From: Emydura subglobosa
Lineage: Eukaryota; Chordata; Testudines; Chelidae
Assembly (NCBI GenBank): GCA_007922225.1
Contig: ML680086.1
Coordinates: 9,303,472-9,367,471, forward strand
Direction: 5' to 3'
Length of the DNA stretch: 64,000 bases
Shown here piece after piece: positions 1 to 12,774 of the stretch. The notes below the pieces were generated by a model. That model ran no database searches. It was not told the DNA's origin and saw only the letters and a program-made list of their open reading frames with translations. The position numbers and the translations under genes are program-made. Every line of letters starts with the position of its first letter. Position 1 is the first letter of the stretch.

Positions 1-1740
1 GTTTTGTTTTTGGTCTCTTGCGAAGAGGGGGAACTTTTCTTGGGACACGTGACTTCTCCTTTTTGTGTCTGTGTGTCTCCTTTGAATCCAAGCGGAGTGA
101 AGAAGAAGTTTCCTTTGTTGGGGGGTGTGATGATTATTGGGCATTTGAAATGTCTCGCTGCTGCTGGTGGGCAGGGGACCGGGAGCTGCGTTTACACCAG
201 TTAGCGTCCAGCTGAACTGCCTCCCTTTGTGCTGGGGAGGAGAAGGCTAGAAGCGGATCACGTTGAACTTTTGGAAACCTGGCTTTGCAGCGGAGTGTTT
301 GGAGTTTTGAAGGGGGGGGGGTTAAGTCAAATCAACGTGTTTTAAATCTGCTTATGCTATTACACCCTCCTCCCACGCGTGTTCCCCCCCCCCTCGGGCT
401 GGATCGCACTTCCCGTGGGCAGCTGCTGGCGGGGGCAGCTCAGGGCCAAGGGGAAACCGGTTCGGCAGAAGCTCCTCCATCCCTGGGACTGGAGCAGCAC
501 AGCAGAGAGGGCCTCTCACGTAGCCAGCAGCTCCCCGGGCCACTCAGTGCTGCATGCAGGGGCCGGACAGGGATCCATTTGCTTTTTTAACTAGGGAGAC
601 AGCCTTGCCATTTTCTCCTCTCCTTGAAGGGAGCTTGCATTTCAATAGACTGGGATCTGCTTTGTGTGCGTGCTGGCGAGCAGATACAAGTGCTGCTTTT
701 TTTTTTTTTTGGAGTGCCATCTTCAGACAAACTCTGCCACATGGCTGAGAAGGGTAATGAACTGTAGGAACTAACCAACCTTCGGCGAATTTGATTTTTG
801 TCCCTTGAGTTGTTGGGGGGGGGGGGGAGAGGTTTGTATGGGTTAATGAAGATGCCTGCATCTGCCTGGGCCAGGGGGGAGGAAGAGAAGCAAATGATCT
901 TGGAGACTTTCTTTGGAAAGCATACCAAGGAATAACTTTGAGAGCTCTCTCAGACATGTATTCCTGCACAGAATTAACACGCTCAGGGTGTGACAATGCG
1001 CTTCTGTAGATGCTTGGCAGGATAGAGACAGGCAGGGTTTTAGATTTATACTCAAAATATACTGTCCATCATCTGCACGCTCAAAGGGAATGTCTAACTG
1101 CTGTCACAACTTTGAATTCTAAGGATGACTAACATGAGTTTGGTGCATTCCTTGGAGTCTGGGCGGTCATACTGCATGGTTGGCTTTGTATCGTTTGCTC
1201 AAAGAAGTGGCCAGTGCTGGGCCCTGATCCTGGAAAAGTTTACACATGCTTAACTTTGCACAGGGAGTTTTCCCAGGGCAGTGAACTATTAGACACACAC
1301 TTAGCTTTAAGCCTGTGAAATCTGCAGGATCGGGGTCTTGGGGGCTAAAGTTAGGCATCTAAACAAATGGTCGGTTGCTCAGAGGCACTGAGCACTCTGC
1401 AGCTTCTGTTTTTCAAATTTTGGCCTACACAGAGGATTTGTTATAAAGGTGAACAGATTACCAAAAGGTGTGTGGGGCGGGGGGAAGAATAAAATGAGGC
1501 AGTAAGCCCCTCTGAGGAGGGGCTGGAGCTGCAGGGTTTTTGAGTTGCTGTTTGGGGTCTGCACGAGACTAGGATGAAATCATTCATCTTGATATTTGAG
1601 CTGCTCCTGGGATTGGGACTCCCTGCCCAAAGCAGCCCCTCAACTGAACTGGTGTTTGTTAATTTAGCCCCTTTGCACCAGGCTGGTCCCAAAAGGGAAT
1701 GCCGTGTAACCTGTACCTTGTTTTGTTTTCGCTCCGCTAG
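1..1740 (+). other. TGIF2 upstream sequence: 5' UTR exon/intron 1 (unresolved)
   Basis: No convincing coding sequence is seen here. The segment ends in a clear 3' splice acceptor, a T-rich tract followed by CTAG at 1740, so at least its right part is the intron preceding the first coding exon of TGIF2. Vertebrate TGIF2 has a non-coding first exon; it may lie near the left edge or outside the window, and I cannot place it. Homopolymer runs occur (T about 697-710, G about 815-827). A short palindromic repeat at about 1219-1337 is listed separately. The many short open frames here look like chance. Confidence 0.5.
1219..1337. repeat. Short palindromic interspersed repeat (MITE-like)
   Basis: The left end reads GGGCCCTGATCCTG. 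The reverse complement of the right end reads GACCCCGATCCTGC. The two arms stay similar inwards for about 45 bases (ACACATGCTTAA against ACAGGCTTAAAG). The imperfect hairpin layout suggests an old non-autonomous DNA transposon. I see no clear target duplication, so the family is unassigned. Confidence 0.45.
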
Positions 1741-1979
1741 GCTTTAACCAGGAGCGGTCTGCAGGCAGCTGCACCATGTCAGATAGTGACCTCGGAGAAG
1801 ATGACGGGACAGCCTCTCTGGACCTGTTGCAGTCGAACAAGAGGAAAAGAAGAGGGAATCTCCCGAAGGAATCGGTGAAGATCCTCCGAGACTGGCTCTA
1901 TGAGCACAGGTTCAATGCATACCCATCCGAGCAAGAGAAACTCAGCCTGTCTGGACAGACCAGCCTCTCTGTGTTGCAG
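1741..1979 (+). other. TGIF2: TGIF2 first coding exon
   Basis: The acceptor TAG ends at 1740 after a T-rich tract. A 35-nt 5' UTR precedes the ATG at 1776. The exon ends GTTGCAG at 1979, followed by the donor GTGAGA. It codes exactly 68 residues, up to the middle of the homeodomain (...SLSVLQ), and ends in phase 0. Splitting of the homeodomain just before the recognition helix is the known TGIF gene layout. Confidence 0.93.
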
Positions 1980-4900
1980 GTGAGAATGTGACGCCTCTTG
2001 ACCTTTCACATCCCCCCAGGAGGATGTATTTCTTGTGATTGAAGGTTGATTTGGACGCTCGTGAGATGTCCCGACTGTGCAGATCAGCAGGGTCTCGGTG
2101 GTGAGGTCTCTGGGTCACTGTTGGGGCAGAGGCTGAGCTGGCTGCGGCTCCTGTATCCCAGGCCCGGAGAGGCTAGTCCATGCTGCAGCCAGGGGTGGCG
2201 GGGAGGGCACCTGCCTCCTTAGCTGTGCTGCAGGATGAGCACCAGACTACAGGACATTCTGACACATGAAGTTGCCAATCTCCCGTCTCATTATTCTGGG
2301 GAATGCCCCTCCCTTCAAATGGTAGGGTCCTAGTTGTACCCCTCCCTGTAGAGCTGACACTTGGGTACGTTTGCAGCATGTTGTGCAGAGTATCCTCTTG
2401 ACCCAGCAGCAGTTATACTGCTAGGTTCCCCCTCTCCACCCCTCCAATGTGCTGCACTGGGGAGGGTGCTCCAGACACTGTAAAAACTAAACAGGAGTGA
2501 CATCATCTACAAACTCAGAAATGTCAGGGCATGAGCTCTGTAGGCTTCCTCTGTGCATCTGGGTGGCCAGCCTCATCTTACCACAAACTATGCTGCCCCC
2601 TCTGCTGGGGTCATGTTCTTTGGGGGCTCTATATATTTGGGATGAGTGCTAGGGCCACCCACGTCTATGCATAAGTGCAACAGAGCCGCACAAGGACTTG
2701 TTTTTCTATAGCTACTCTCCACACACAGATTCCAAAGCATTTAAAAACTATCATTATGTTGTTGGGATTCTTTTATCTGCCACTGAAATGCAGCCACCTC
2801 TGAGGTGGAATGTGGCATCTGTCTAACGGGAACAATGTCACATAATGGAGTAGCACAAGGAGAGAAGAAACGAAAGGGTGGTGATGAGTTTTTATTTCTT
2901 GTACGGTGGACAGGGTGCAAGTCCCCCCAGCAGGAATCTGGTCAGGGTGCTGCTGCCTTCAGCATCCTAACTCTAGTGAAAAGTGCTGCAGATCTTTAGT
3001 GACAGCAAGTGATAATTAACCTTGATTTTTGTATGCCATTCTAAAGCTGGCAAGTCCTTGGAGCCATTGTACTGGTGCTCGCTTAGAGGGAAAGTGCCAC
3101 TTACCAAATAGCTGTCACTCCTGTAGTGCTCTGGTTTTCCTTTGGTGGTTCCCAGCCGCTTGCCAATCCAGCCTGACCCTGCGGAAGTGGGAGAGCAGAA
3201 GCCAAGATTATGCTGTGCTCTGTCTTGCTGCTGTTCCTATAAAGACTCCGCTAATATTGATTTGTTGTCTGTCTCCTTATAACTCGCTGGAGAACTGAAT
3301 CTAGAAGTTCAAGGTTCTCAAGTCTTAAAGGTGATTAACTATTTTATTATTTTTAATTAAAAGGCTGATGGACCAGATTTTTCAAATAAGCCAGGTACCA
3401 CAGTTATCACCTAATTTCAGGGCACAGTCACACGACTGGACATCCAAATTGCCTAGCTCTACCTAGAGATGTGCACGGTGACCCGCTCAGCACAAACCCT
3501 TGTGATAATTGTGTGTGCCGCTTCTGTACACACTTGGACAATCTGGCCATGTATTTTGTTACAGCTGACTGCCCCCCCCAGCAGCAGGGCAGACATGCAC
3601 TCAGCATGTGACTTTCTTTCAACTTGTCTTTCCTTTTCTGTTGGGAACCCTGAAACTGCTCCAGTGATGCTAGAGAGCCGTGGAGCTGGTGCAGGGATGC
3701 TTGGGCCAGTGACTATTCATTATCTGGTGAAGACAAAGCTGATAAGTTTGGGATGTAGGAATAACACCACCAAGGATATCATATAGTACATAAGTGCCCC
3801 AAAGCAGTGCTGTGTGTACTGACCAGTTGTCACGTCCATTGACCTTCTTCCCCCATTTCGGTGGCAGTGGGGAGCTCTGAGGTAGACCCGCTGTTAAATC
3901 AGGCTGTGATGGCTGTGACTCAAGGTGTAGGGAGGATCTGGAGCAAGCCTCTATCTTTGCATTACAGAGAAAACTCAATGCACTGAGCCCTGAATGCATT
4001 CCATAGGCAGCACTGGAGGTTCATACTTGATGTTTCCATTTGAACCTCTGCCAGTTGCCTAGGTTCTTAGAGTCTCTTAAAAATCAGGGTTAAGTCCCCA
4101 TCGCCACCCAATCCAGTACACGTGATTATATATATATTTTTTCCCTACCATGTCTCCAAGCGAGCAGGGGCCAGAGGCTGGCAGACAAGGAGTGTCAGAG
4201 CAGCAGTGCTCCGTCTCCAGGGAAACCAGGAAGCCATGTATCTCTTCACTTTTTGCAGAGTAGATAAGACTGTTGTGCCTGATCCCAGGAAACCTGCAAT
4301 TCAACAAAAGCTTTGTTGCCTGCGAGTTTAAAATTGACTTAACGCCCTCCATGGCCTCCTTCCTTACCCCCCTCCCCAAAAAAACAACAATCCAAAAGGC
4401 CTTCTCTGTACAAGCGTTTGCACACACACCCACGCGCTGTGATTACCAACCTCCTGCCTCTCTCTGTGCTGCAGGGGTGAATAGCGAAAGAACTGGTGCT
4501 AGGGAAAACACTTGCCTTGCTTTAAAAGAAGCTGGGAGTTACCTTTAAAGAGGCATGGGGAGGTTAGGGTTGAAGTGTTTTGTCTAATCCAAGTCGTGTT
4601 ACGTGGTGTGAATCCAGGCACACAACAGCCTTGTGCTAGTCCAGCAAACAGAGTGCAGCTGACCAGAAACTGAACATAACCACTCTAATTGCCTTGTTAG
4701 GGGGCCAGGACCTCAGCTGGGGTAAATTCACACTGATTTAGAAAGATGATGTGGATTTACATCAGCTGAGGATCTGGCCCTAATTTGTTACCTGCAAATA
4801 TCCTGGTAAAACAGAGAGAAAACTCACCTCTCTAGTTGCGCTGTCCACACAAAGTGAAATGCATGAAGGAAAACAAACAACATGAATGGTACAAAGTCCA

Positions 4901-7900
4901 ATGGATTTTTAAAGGCTTTTTCTGTTAAATAGTCTACACCGTTGCTTATAGCTATTAAGAAGGGTGGGTGTTAAATTATTAAATCCTGCTGTTGCTGAAA
5001 TCAGTGACACATCTGACTTCACTGGAAGCATAGGAGGGGGCCTATGATTTTTCTGACAGTGCCCCTTTAAGAAAATCAAACTAGAATCTAGACCGATTAT
5101 GTCTGATCTTTGAAGCCTGCCACCTGCAGAACTTAGAGAGATCTCATGCAGCTGGCAAGTTCAGGGCCATGCATGGTATGACACAGTGACTTTTGGGAGG
5201 GTGTCAGATGCAAAATATTGTTTGACCAGCCACAAAAAGCTACTAGGATCTTGATAGTGATCCAAGTTGCAGTAACTTTTGTCCTCCAGGGGACTATTTT
5301 ACACAGCTGTTGATTTGGAAGAGATCAGTCACTTTGTCTGCTTCCTACTCTTCTAATTGCTTTCTATGAAGAACACGGTGATTTTAATCTGTCTTTTTAT
5401 TGTTTTACATCTTGATATACATTGGAGAGCAAACTGAATGAATGGCAGCTGCCTTTCCAAGGGGCTTCCAAACCTCTGCCCACCGAGCCCGGCTCACTTA
5501 GTGTCCATATTTTTGAAGGCTCCTTTGAGAGTTTGACCATAATTCTGCTAGTTGGCAAAATAAATGGTAATATGTTAGTACCATTTTCATAATGCACTGC
5601 AGTATTAATAGTATATCAGGGACAGAAAGGGCTATAGTTTGGTAAAAAATTGGAAATCCTAAATAGCAAACAAATCTTTACTACTTCTCCTTAGGCACAG
5701 AGTTGCTGTGCACTGTTAACAACCTCTGCAGTTCATCCCAGAGGTGGCTGTATTTCAGTGGTGTGTGAAATATTCTTACATATATACATTTTGAAAAGTG
5801 TTCTGGGCTGAAAGGCACTGTGTAGACAGGCTTGAATTGCATTTTTATTTTTATGGATAATATCAGTTTGCTTTTAACAACTCATCTATTTAAATCTTCT
5901 CAACTATGGGAAATATGGGGGAGGTATCAGACAATAATGATTTTTAACATATTGAGATGGAGATTGAAAAAGGTAAAGCTTTAAACAAATTGTCAACATC
6001 ACATTAGCGGAAGAGTCTTGGATCATGATTGCCCTAGCAGCAGTCGTGGGTGAGTGTCTCTTCCATGCCTGAGTGTTGCTGACCTGCATCCAGGCGTGCA
6101 AGAATGTAAACTAATCTGCCTGTGTTTGTTTAGCAAAGCCCTTGTATTACATGAAGGAAATCTGTCTCCAGATCAGGGATCTGTGGGCCCATTGAGCTAG
6201 AGTGAGGCCATGTCTACACTTCCACCATGTGGGCAAAACTTACATTGCTCAGGGGTGTGAAAAAAAAAAAAACGAAAAAAACTCTCATGAGCGACATAAG
6301 TTTTGCTGGCATAAATGCTCATGTGCTCGGCGCTATGTTGGTGGGAGACGCTCTCCTGCTGACACAGCTGCCGCTGCTCATTTATGTAGTTTTATTATGT
6401 TGACGGGAGAGCGCTCTGCCATTGGCATAGCACAGCTACACAAGCGGCCTTACAGCGGCCCAGTCATATCGGTACAGCTCTGCCGCTCTAAGCTTACTAG
6501 TGTAGACATGGCCTCAGTCTTACTGCAGAAGTTGGCTCTGTACAAACGCTGCGTCCTCTACTTCCACTCCGTCCTCCTGATGAGATCTGGCACAAGGGAA
6601 AGCATGTTAGGAACCTTGGAAGAATCCTTTTGAGCTTTGCCCTGGATTGGCTGGGCAGCGTGTCAGAGTAGGAGACGTGTTCAGGTGATGAGGGAGCAGC
6701 TGGTCTTTTGGGCCTTGCTTCCTCTCCCCCCCTTGCTTATTTTGAAGAGGGACATGAAGGAAAACCTGTGCATTCTGATTACTGCAGTCGTGTCTGTGTC
6801 TCAGTCACTACCTTCCCCATCCATTAGTCTGGCTCTACCAGCATGGTTCAATTGACCTTGTTCTTATAGGTTCCTGAATGACTTGGCTTGGCTTAGGGCC
6901 CATTGGCATCCATTGATGGCAAAAGCTCTCATTGACTTTTGGAGGAGGACTGGACCCCTCAGCCTCTGCCCACACTGGGCTCAGAGCCTTGTTAGCTGCA
7001 GCCTGCACCAGGGTTTTCAGCAGGGCCCTAGCTTTGTCTGAGGCAGGGATGCAGGTGTTAGAACCGTGTCCTGAGTTGCTGCGGTAGCATTACTGAAGGG
7101 GGTTAGGCTGCAGCACGGCCTGTGTGAGTCAGAGTGTGATGCGGTCCTTGGAAAAACCCTAATTCCCTGCCTGCGAGGCAGCAGGGTAACAGCATGAAGC
7201 GGCACTGCCTCCCTTCGGCCAGGCCAGCTCCGCAAGGCACCGGCCCAGGTCCCAAAGTGGGCTGTGCTGGCCAGGAGACAGCTGAATCTGTAGCTCCCCT
7301 GCTTAGACCTGCCCAGGCCAGCAGCAATTCAAAGGGAAGGAGGGTGGATGGCAGCGATGCAGCCTGTCCTACGGGCCAGAGGCAGCCACACCCCCTGTCA
7401 TGGCCAAGGACTCTGCTGTTCTTTCTCCTCCCTCAGGGAGGTGCTCTTGCCGCCAAGGGCCTGCTGTGCCGTCCGCCTGGCTCTGCAGTGCCTTGGCCTC
7501 TCTCCCGCAGGGCTGCCCGGGCAACCGATCTGACCGTGCTGTGTTTGCCTCCCCAGATCTGTAACTGGTTCATCAACGCTCGCCGGCGGCTCCTCCCCGA
7601 CATGCTGCGCAAGGACGGCAAGGACCCCAACCAGTTCACCATCTCTCGCCGAGGGGGCAAGACCGCAGATGTGGCCCTGCCCCGTGGGGCCTCCCCAGGC
7701 TCTGGGGTGCTGGTGCCCACCGCTATGGCTGCTGCCACCCCCCCCAAGGTGCTGTCCGTGTCTGTCTGCCCGCAGGTGATCTGCCACCCCACCCAGCCCC
7801 TGCCCAGTGGGCTGACGGTGGTAAGCACCCGTGGGGCGGAGCAGGAGAAGCAGCCCCCCTTCCCACGGATGGAGCCGGACCCCCACCCGAAGCCTCAGCT

Positions 7901-8138
7901 GAGCACAAGCAGCACCATGGCGCTGCTGGCCAGGACGCATGCAGCCAGCCCCACCAACGGACTCTTCAACACCCCGCCCCCCACGCCGCCCGAGCTCTTC
8001 GGAGAGGACTTCAGCAGCTTCCAGCTGCTGGTGGAAGTGGCGCTGCAGAAGGCGGCTGAGCTGGAATCGCAGCGGTTGAATGGGCAGCTGCCCCCGTTAT
8101 TGCACACAGAGCCCCAGGCCGCCCCAGTCTCCAAGTAA
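1776..8138 (+). CDS. TGIF2: TGIF2, TALE-class homeobox transcriptional repressor
   Basis: Two coding exons, 1776-1979 and 7557-8138, join in phase 0 to give 261 residues (human about 237). The protein is a nuclear DNA-binding repressor that, as known for TGIF1/2, binds TG-interacting/retinoid sites and co-represses Smad-dependent TGF-beta transcription through HDACs. The sequence shows a basic lead-in [12 protein letters not shown] (residues 22-33). A TALE homeodomain follows, with the three-residue loop extension AYP at 48-50 and the recognition-helix core WFINARRR at 72-79. A TGIF-typical stretch then runs through [13 protein letters not shown]. The middle part is Ala/Pro-rich and poorly conserved. 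The C-terminus has a threonine-proline cluster (NTPPPTPPE, 206-214) and the conserved helix [14 protein letters not shown] (219-232). The start is the first in-frame ATG of the exon and matches the family start MSDSDLGED. No breaks are seen. Identification is certain at family level; TGIF2 rather than TGIF1 follows from the N-terminus. Confidence 0.97.
4702..4780. repeat. 79-bp near-perfect palindrome (old MITE-like repeat)
   Basis: The left arm GGGCCAGGACCTCAGCTG is mirrored on the right by CAGCTGAGGATCTGGCCC, and the arms continue through GGTAAATTCAC / GTGGATTTAC. The whole unit could fold into one hairpin. It looks like a short interspersed hairpin repeat inside the TGIF2 intron; the family name is unknown to me. 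Confidence 0.5.
6201..6518. mobile_element. Harbinger-type MITE with 3-bp target duplication
   Basis: The terminal inverted repeats are perfect over 17 bases: GAGGCCATGTCTACACT at 6204-6220 and AGTGTAGACATGGCCTC at 6499-6515. They are flanked by the 3-bp duplication AGT (6201-6203 and 6516-6518). Length is 312 bp without coding capacity. The GGCC..TGTCTACACT end is shared with the 4.4-kb Harbinger element at 12,396-16,765 in this window, so mobilisation by that family is a reasonable inference. The perfect termini suggest a comparatively young insertion in the TGIF2 intron. Confidence 0.85.
7557..8138 (+). other. TGIF2: TGIF2 last coding exon
   Basis: The acceptor CCCCAG ends at 7556. The frame starts [11 protein letters not shown], completing the homeodomain, and runs 193 codons to TAA at 8136-8138. 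The exon is very GC-rich (Ala, Pro, Gly), unlike its surroundings, and continues without a break into the 3' UTR. Confidence 0.95.
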
Positions 8139-10925
8139 CCTGCCCTGTGTCGGTTCCAGCGGGGTCCACCCACCCTTCTACCATCTAGGGTCTGTCTGGT
8201 TTGGCCTTTGTCAGCCCATGGGTTTGGGGTTTTTTTCCCCTATTTTATTTTTTTTCCTCTGCAGTGAAGATCCTCATCCCAGATGTTAAGCTGAGATATG
8301 GCCTTCTCCCACTGGGAGAGGAGCCTGACCACATTCAGATCTACACAAGCCAGCACCTCAACAACAGCACCTTCATCTGGGGGGGCACGTTATTCTTTTC
8401 AGGGTCACCGCGCTCGGAAGCTGTCAAGCACCCCCCCACCTTGGATTCCACCCTGGATATCTTACCTCATGCTGGGGAGATCGCCTCTGGCGAGAGGTGC
8501 CCAAAGGAGGTAGACCTGACTCCTTGGCCGATGTGGAGAGAGAGCTTTATAGTTGGCTGTCTCTACTACTAAGACTTGTACAGACTGTAGAACCTGCTGA
8601 CTTTATGGGAGAGAAACAAATGAAGAGTCCAGCCAAAACTACATCTGAAGGGGGAGAGAAACCTTCAGGGTTTTGAACACTCCAGCAAGAAAAGACTTGC
8701 CCCTGAACTTCTCTGGGCTTTCTCTTTGTTTCTGCCTTGTATATATTTTGTGAATGGAGGGTTTTGCCTCAGAGCCTTGCGTGGCGCTGGAGAGCCAGTG
8801 GAAGGGCAAAGATCAAACTAACTGAAAACCTTAAATCTGTGGCTTTTTTTTTTTTTTCCATGGAAAGAAACGAAACCCCCTAACGTTATTATTGCCAGTA
8901 AAATCTCCGAGGTGCTGTTCAACAATTTTATATGCTGAAAACATTTCCTGATTGTGACTTTTTTATGCCTTTTGGTAAACATACATTTCCACCGTTTCCC
9001 TCTTTCTCTTGAGTTCCTGCTGAAGACGTGCACATTATGTCATGGACTGGAGGGAGGAGTGTACTGATGTCCTGGGACGATACAGACCAAGAACAGACGA
9101 AAGGGCATTTCAGTCGGGTGGGGGGAGTGGGGTTGGAGACGAATCTGACTGTGAAATCATTTGTACTTTTCATTGGTTTGTTTTATTTTTTAATTCCCTC
9201 TTTTGTTGGAAAGAGGGTGTCTGTGTGGGCATGGACTGCCTGCTTGTTCTCTTGCAGTTGTGACATTTGCAGCCTGCATAAGGCATTTCCTGGAAAGCAG
9301 AGTCTTGTTTAAGCTAGTGATGTGCTAACAACAAACTGCCTATAGACATGCTCGTTGGAATCTTCAAACCCTTGCTTTCATCATGCTGAATGTAGTTCCT
9401 GCCACGCTGATGGAGCAATGGTGACCTCTCGTGGCCAGCTGGCTTATTGTGCAGAGCAGGGTCTCGTGCGCTTTGAGCCTGCAGTCTCTCTGTGGCCACA
9501 ATAACACAAGCAAAACAAAAAACCTGCATCGCCCTGTGAATAGTTGAAGTTGCCAAGAGGGTAGGGGGCTGGGGGTGGTGATGGGTTGGGCTACAAACTG
9601 CACATGCTGCAGTTACGAATCCAAATAGCTGTCCGTTACAGGCCATGCATCTTTCATAACTCCTGGACCTTGTGCCCAGAGCGTGTGGAAAGGGGAACCA
9701 TGGGTGTTGAATGAATAGCCCCATGTTTAATATTGCTGTTTCACTGTACATGGAAGTTAAATAGCAATATATACATACCTATATATCTATCTTGTGAAAC
9801 ACTAATCCTAGGTTGTTAGCCTAATAATTATGTTGCATGAATAGTGATATTAATGTCGTGTCACCTGGCATTCATAGCTGATGCTGATGGGAACTTGTGG
9901 GCAGTGGAAGGGGAGCAGTGCACTGGGGAATTTGGGGGAAGGGGAAAGTGGTGGCTTATCAGGGAATTTCCCCCCCCTCCTTTTTAAATAACCTTTTGCT
10001 TGGAACAAAAGGGAGCCATGAGGAGGAGCTAAAGCCAATGCAACTTGTAGCAGTTGGGAAAAATCCCTTCCCATCTCCCATAGGTGTGGCCAGAAATCAC
10101 TCTTCCTGTTGCCCTGCACTGTGGGTGATCCTTAGTACCAGTGCACAGTGGGTATAAGATGGTCCCAGTCTGGTGTGATTGTGTTACACCCACAGTGTGC
10201 TGGTACAAAGGACTACGTGGTGCAGGGCAGGAGGAGCACCCTGGCACTGTCCTGACAGATGCCTTTCCCAGGGGAGATAATGCTGCTGCTCCATTAAAAT
10301 GCTGCCTGTGTGTTTTCTCTGCAGTGCAACAGGCAGTGGCCTGGAAACACCCTATCCCTGGGTTTATAGTGGGAGTGGTGTTCCCTGCATATCTGTGTGT
10401 TTGGAGAGGAAGGGGCAACTGTGATCAATTTAATTTTTTCAGTCATCCCCTCACAGCCCCATCAGTTTCTGGACAGAAGATGCAAACCTTGCTTTGCTCG
10501 CTACCTCCAGCCCATCCTAGAAGGGACAGGCCCAAATATTGGCTTCTTGGAGGGTATAGAGTTCCCACCTCCTTGGTTTTGTTTCTCCAGAACTGGGGGA
10601 GGGATGTGTGAGAGAGAGAAAGAGAAATCCTGGGACTGGGCTGAGCAGAGTGGGAGCTGGTGTATATAACAGAGAGGGGGGAAAGAACTGCAATTCCCAC
10701 AACGCACTGCTCCATCTGGCATGGGCTCTACACTGCTGTATCCTGTTTGGCATCTTGATGGCGAAGCCCCTCAGGGTTGGACATGGATGGCAGGGGAGAG
10801 TGAGGCAACAAAGGGGCGGGGAGAATCTGTTGGATGAAATTTATGGAGCAAAAAACTACTGTAAATAACTTCTGGTTTTTTTTTTGTTTTGTTTTTTTGC
10901 CAAATAAAGATTGTTTGTTTTTTTT
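8139..10925 (+). other. TGIF2: TGIF2 3' untranslated region
   Basis: The stretch from the stop codon to the first strong poly(A) signal is about 2.8 kb, consistent with the long 3' UTR known for TGIF2. It is AT/GC-mixed with T-runs and contains no splice-bounded exon that I trust. A 123-codon open frame at 8201-8572 lies within it and is discussed under findings. Confidence 0.7.
10903..10908 (+). terminator. TGIF2 poly(A) signal
   Basis: AATAAA is preceded by a T-rich stretch and followed about 10-20 bases later by a T/GT-rich downstream element. It is the best-placed signal after the TGIF2 stop. Confidence 0.7.
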
Positions 10926-12392
10926 AAAAACACAGAAGCGTAGGGTGCTAGCTGCTTATTAACCCTGATTCCTAAGTACTGGAGCTAGGGGGCAGCCAGG
11001 CAAGCCACAACCTCGTGCTGAACTGCTGCAACTTGAACAAACAGGATTCAGTATTAAAATGCAGCTCAGAGCTGAAAAGTGAGCCAGTAAAATGGGCGTC
11101 AGTCCATATTATCCTCCCTCTTCCTTATTAAATATCCAGAGTTCCCAGTCTAACTGCCAGGCCTGCATGCTGCTCCTGGGAGCTGAGAGGCACCCTGTCT
11201 TCTTTCCTGGCCTCATTGCCGTAGTGGGACAGGGTCTGGTAGGGGGATAGTTTTGCTCTTGGTGAGCCTGATAGAACCCTGTTGCCTTCATTGCTGAAGG
11301 AATTGTAGTGAGTAGGGCACTCGCCTGTGGCTGTGTTGGCTCTGCTAGTGAAAGCCGGCAGGCCCCAGACGCTCCTGGCAGCTGAGGGTAAGATGGTTCT
11401 ATTGTATGTCAGATTGGCTGTCTGCCCTGGCTCTGAATGGCACTTGAAGCTGGGGGGTGGCGGCACCAGGAAAAGTGCCTAAAACAAGCTGAACGAGTGA
11501 GTCACTGTGATATCATTGTCCAACTTCCTGTGACCCCCAGCTGCAGAGGGAGGCCCCCCATGGTGCAACCACAGCAGCCTCCCAGGTCCCAGCCCCAGAG
11601 CTCCTGGGGCAGAGAGGAGACATAGGCAGCTGCTCTCCCCTTCTGCTATGCAATAGTCCCACACCCCCTCTTGCCTTAGAATGCTGCCCCTTGCTGTCCC
11701 CTGGCAGGATAGGGAAGCAGGGCCAGCAGTGCTGCTGCTGGAAGATGCCATCTTGGGTGCTCAGGAATTGGATCTGAATGTGGCTGGGATCTAGCCCTAT
11801 ACCTCATGCTGGCAGAAATGCAGCACTGCCGCATCCCAGTGAGACAAATGGAAACGGCCACAATCGAGGCTGGGGTGGGTAGGTTTCTCTTTTCTCTGCT
11901 TCCCTCTTTATGGGTGAACGAAGGGGGTGTCTCTGCTTTCAACTACGTAGAAGTGACAAAATGTCTGGGCCAGGCTTAACTGGCTTAAAACACAGCCAAT
12001 TCAGGTGCGTGCTCCTCACCCGATAAGCTGCCCAGGAGCTTAAAGTGGCCATGCAACTGAGCTGTCCCGCACAGTGATTCAATCTGTCTGGTTTTTAAGG
12101 GAGCTGTAAACCAGCCTGTTGTGCATATAACCGCATCCATCCTTCCGGCCTGTGCTGAGCTATCAGCAGACTATTCCCTGCGTCCTGCCCTGCCCACCTG
12201 CCCCCCGCTCCCCATGGCTCTCTTAGTTCTGGCTATTCTGGGCCCTGGCCTCATCTGGACAGAGACAAGTGCTTCCTCTGGCACCTAGTAATCAACATGT
12301 GATGGCTTTGTTTCCCTCCTGTCAGCCACAGCCTAAAGGGCCTTTCTGCACGCCTCCCCCACTCTGAAATTAACAGAGAGCAGAACTGATTC
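10926..12392. other. Intergenic spacer between TGIF2 and Harbinger element
   Basis: No exon, RNA gene or clear repeat was recognised. Open frames up to about 110 codons occur on both strands but lack splice context and family resemblance. Confidence 0.5.
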
Positions 12393-12774
12393 TTAGGCCT
12401 GCTCTACACTAGAGACTTCAGTTGGCCAAAGTCAGCTTTTTGCACCAAAACACTGGTGGTGCACACACTACGATCATGCTCCTGCTGACCCAGCTCCTCT
12501 GATTTTTGCAACAAAATAAAACCATGACGAGAGGCGCAGAGCTTTTTGCACCAAACATTTAGTGCCAAACGTCAGTGTAGACAACGCGGTTGGTTCTGTT
12601 GCAGTAAATGGCCTCCAGGAAGTGTCCCTCCAGGCCCATCTCGACCGCTCTGGCCTTCAGTTTTAACTCCTCTGCCCTGCAGCCATCCACCCCCTTCCCC
12701 TTTAAAGTCCCAGGAATTGCTGAAATTCCACTTCCTGCTTGGTTGGAGTGAAGAACTCCCATAGCATCTTGCCA

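Larger units (their letters stand above)
1980..7556 (+). other. TGIF2 intron between coding exons
   Basis: This 5.6-kb GT...AG intron ends in CCTCCCCAG at 7556. I see no coding exon in it. It carries a short near-perfect palindrome (4702-4780) and a Harbinger-type MITE (6204-6515), both listed separately. The open frame running into the second coding exon from 7194 is intronic read-through, not coding. Confidence 0.85.

Noticed and set aside
7194..7556. Open frame upstream of and continuous with the last TGIF2 exon
   Set aside because: The homeodomain is completed only from ATCTGTAAC at 7557 after a clear CAG acceptor. The preceding frame has no TGIF similarity and is intron read-through.
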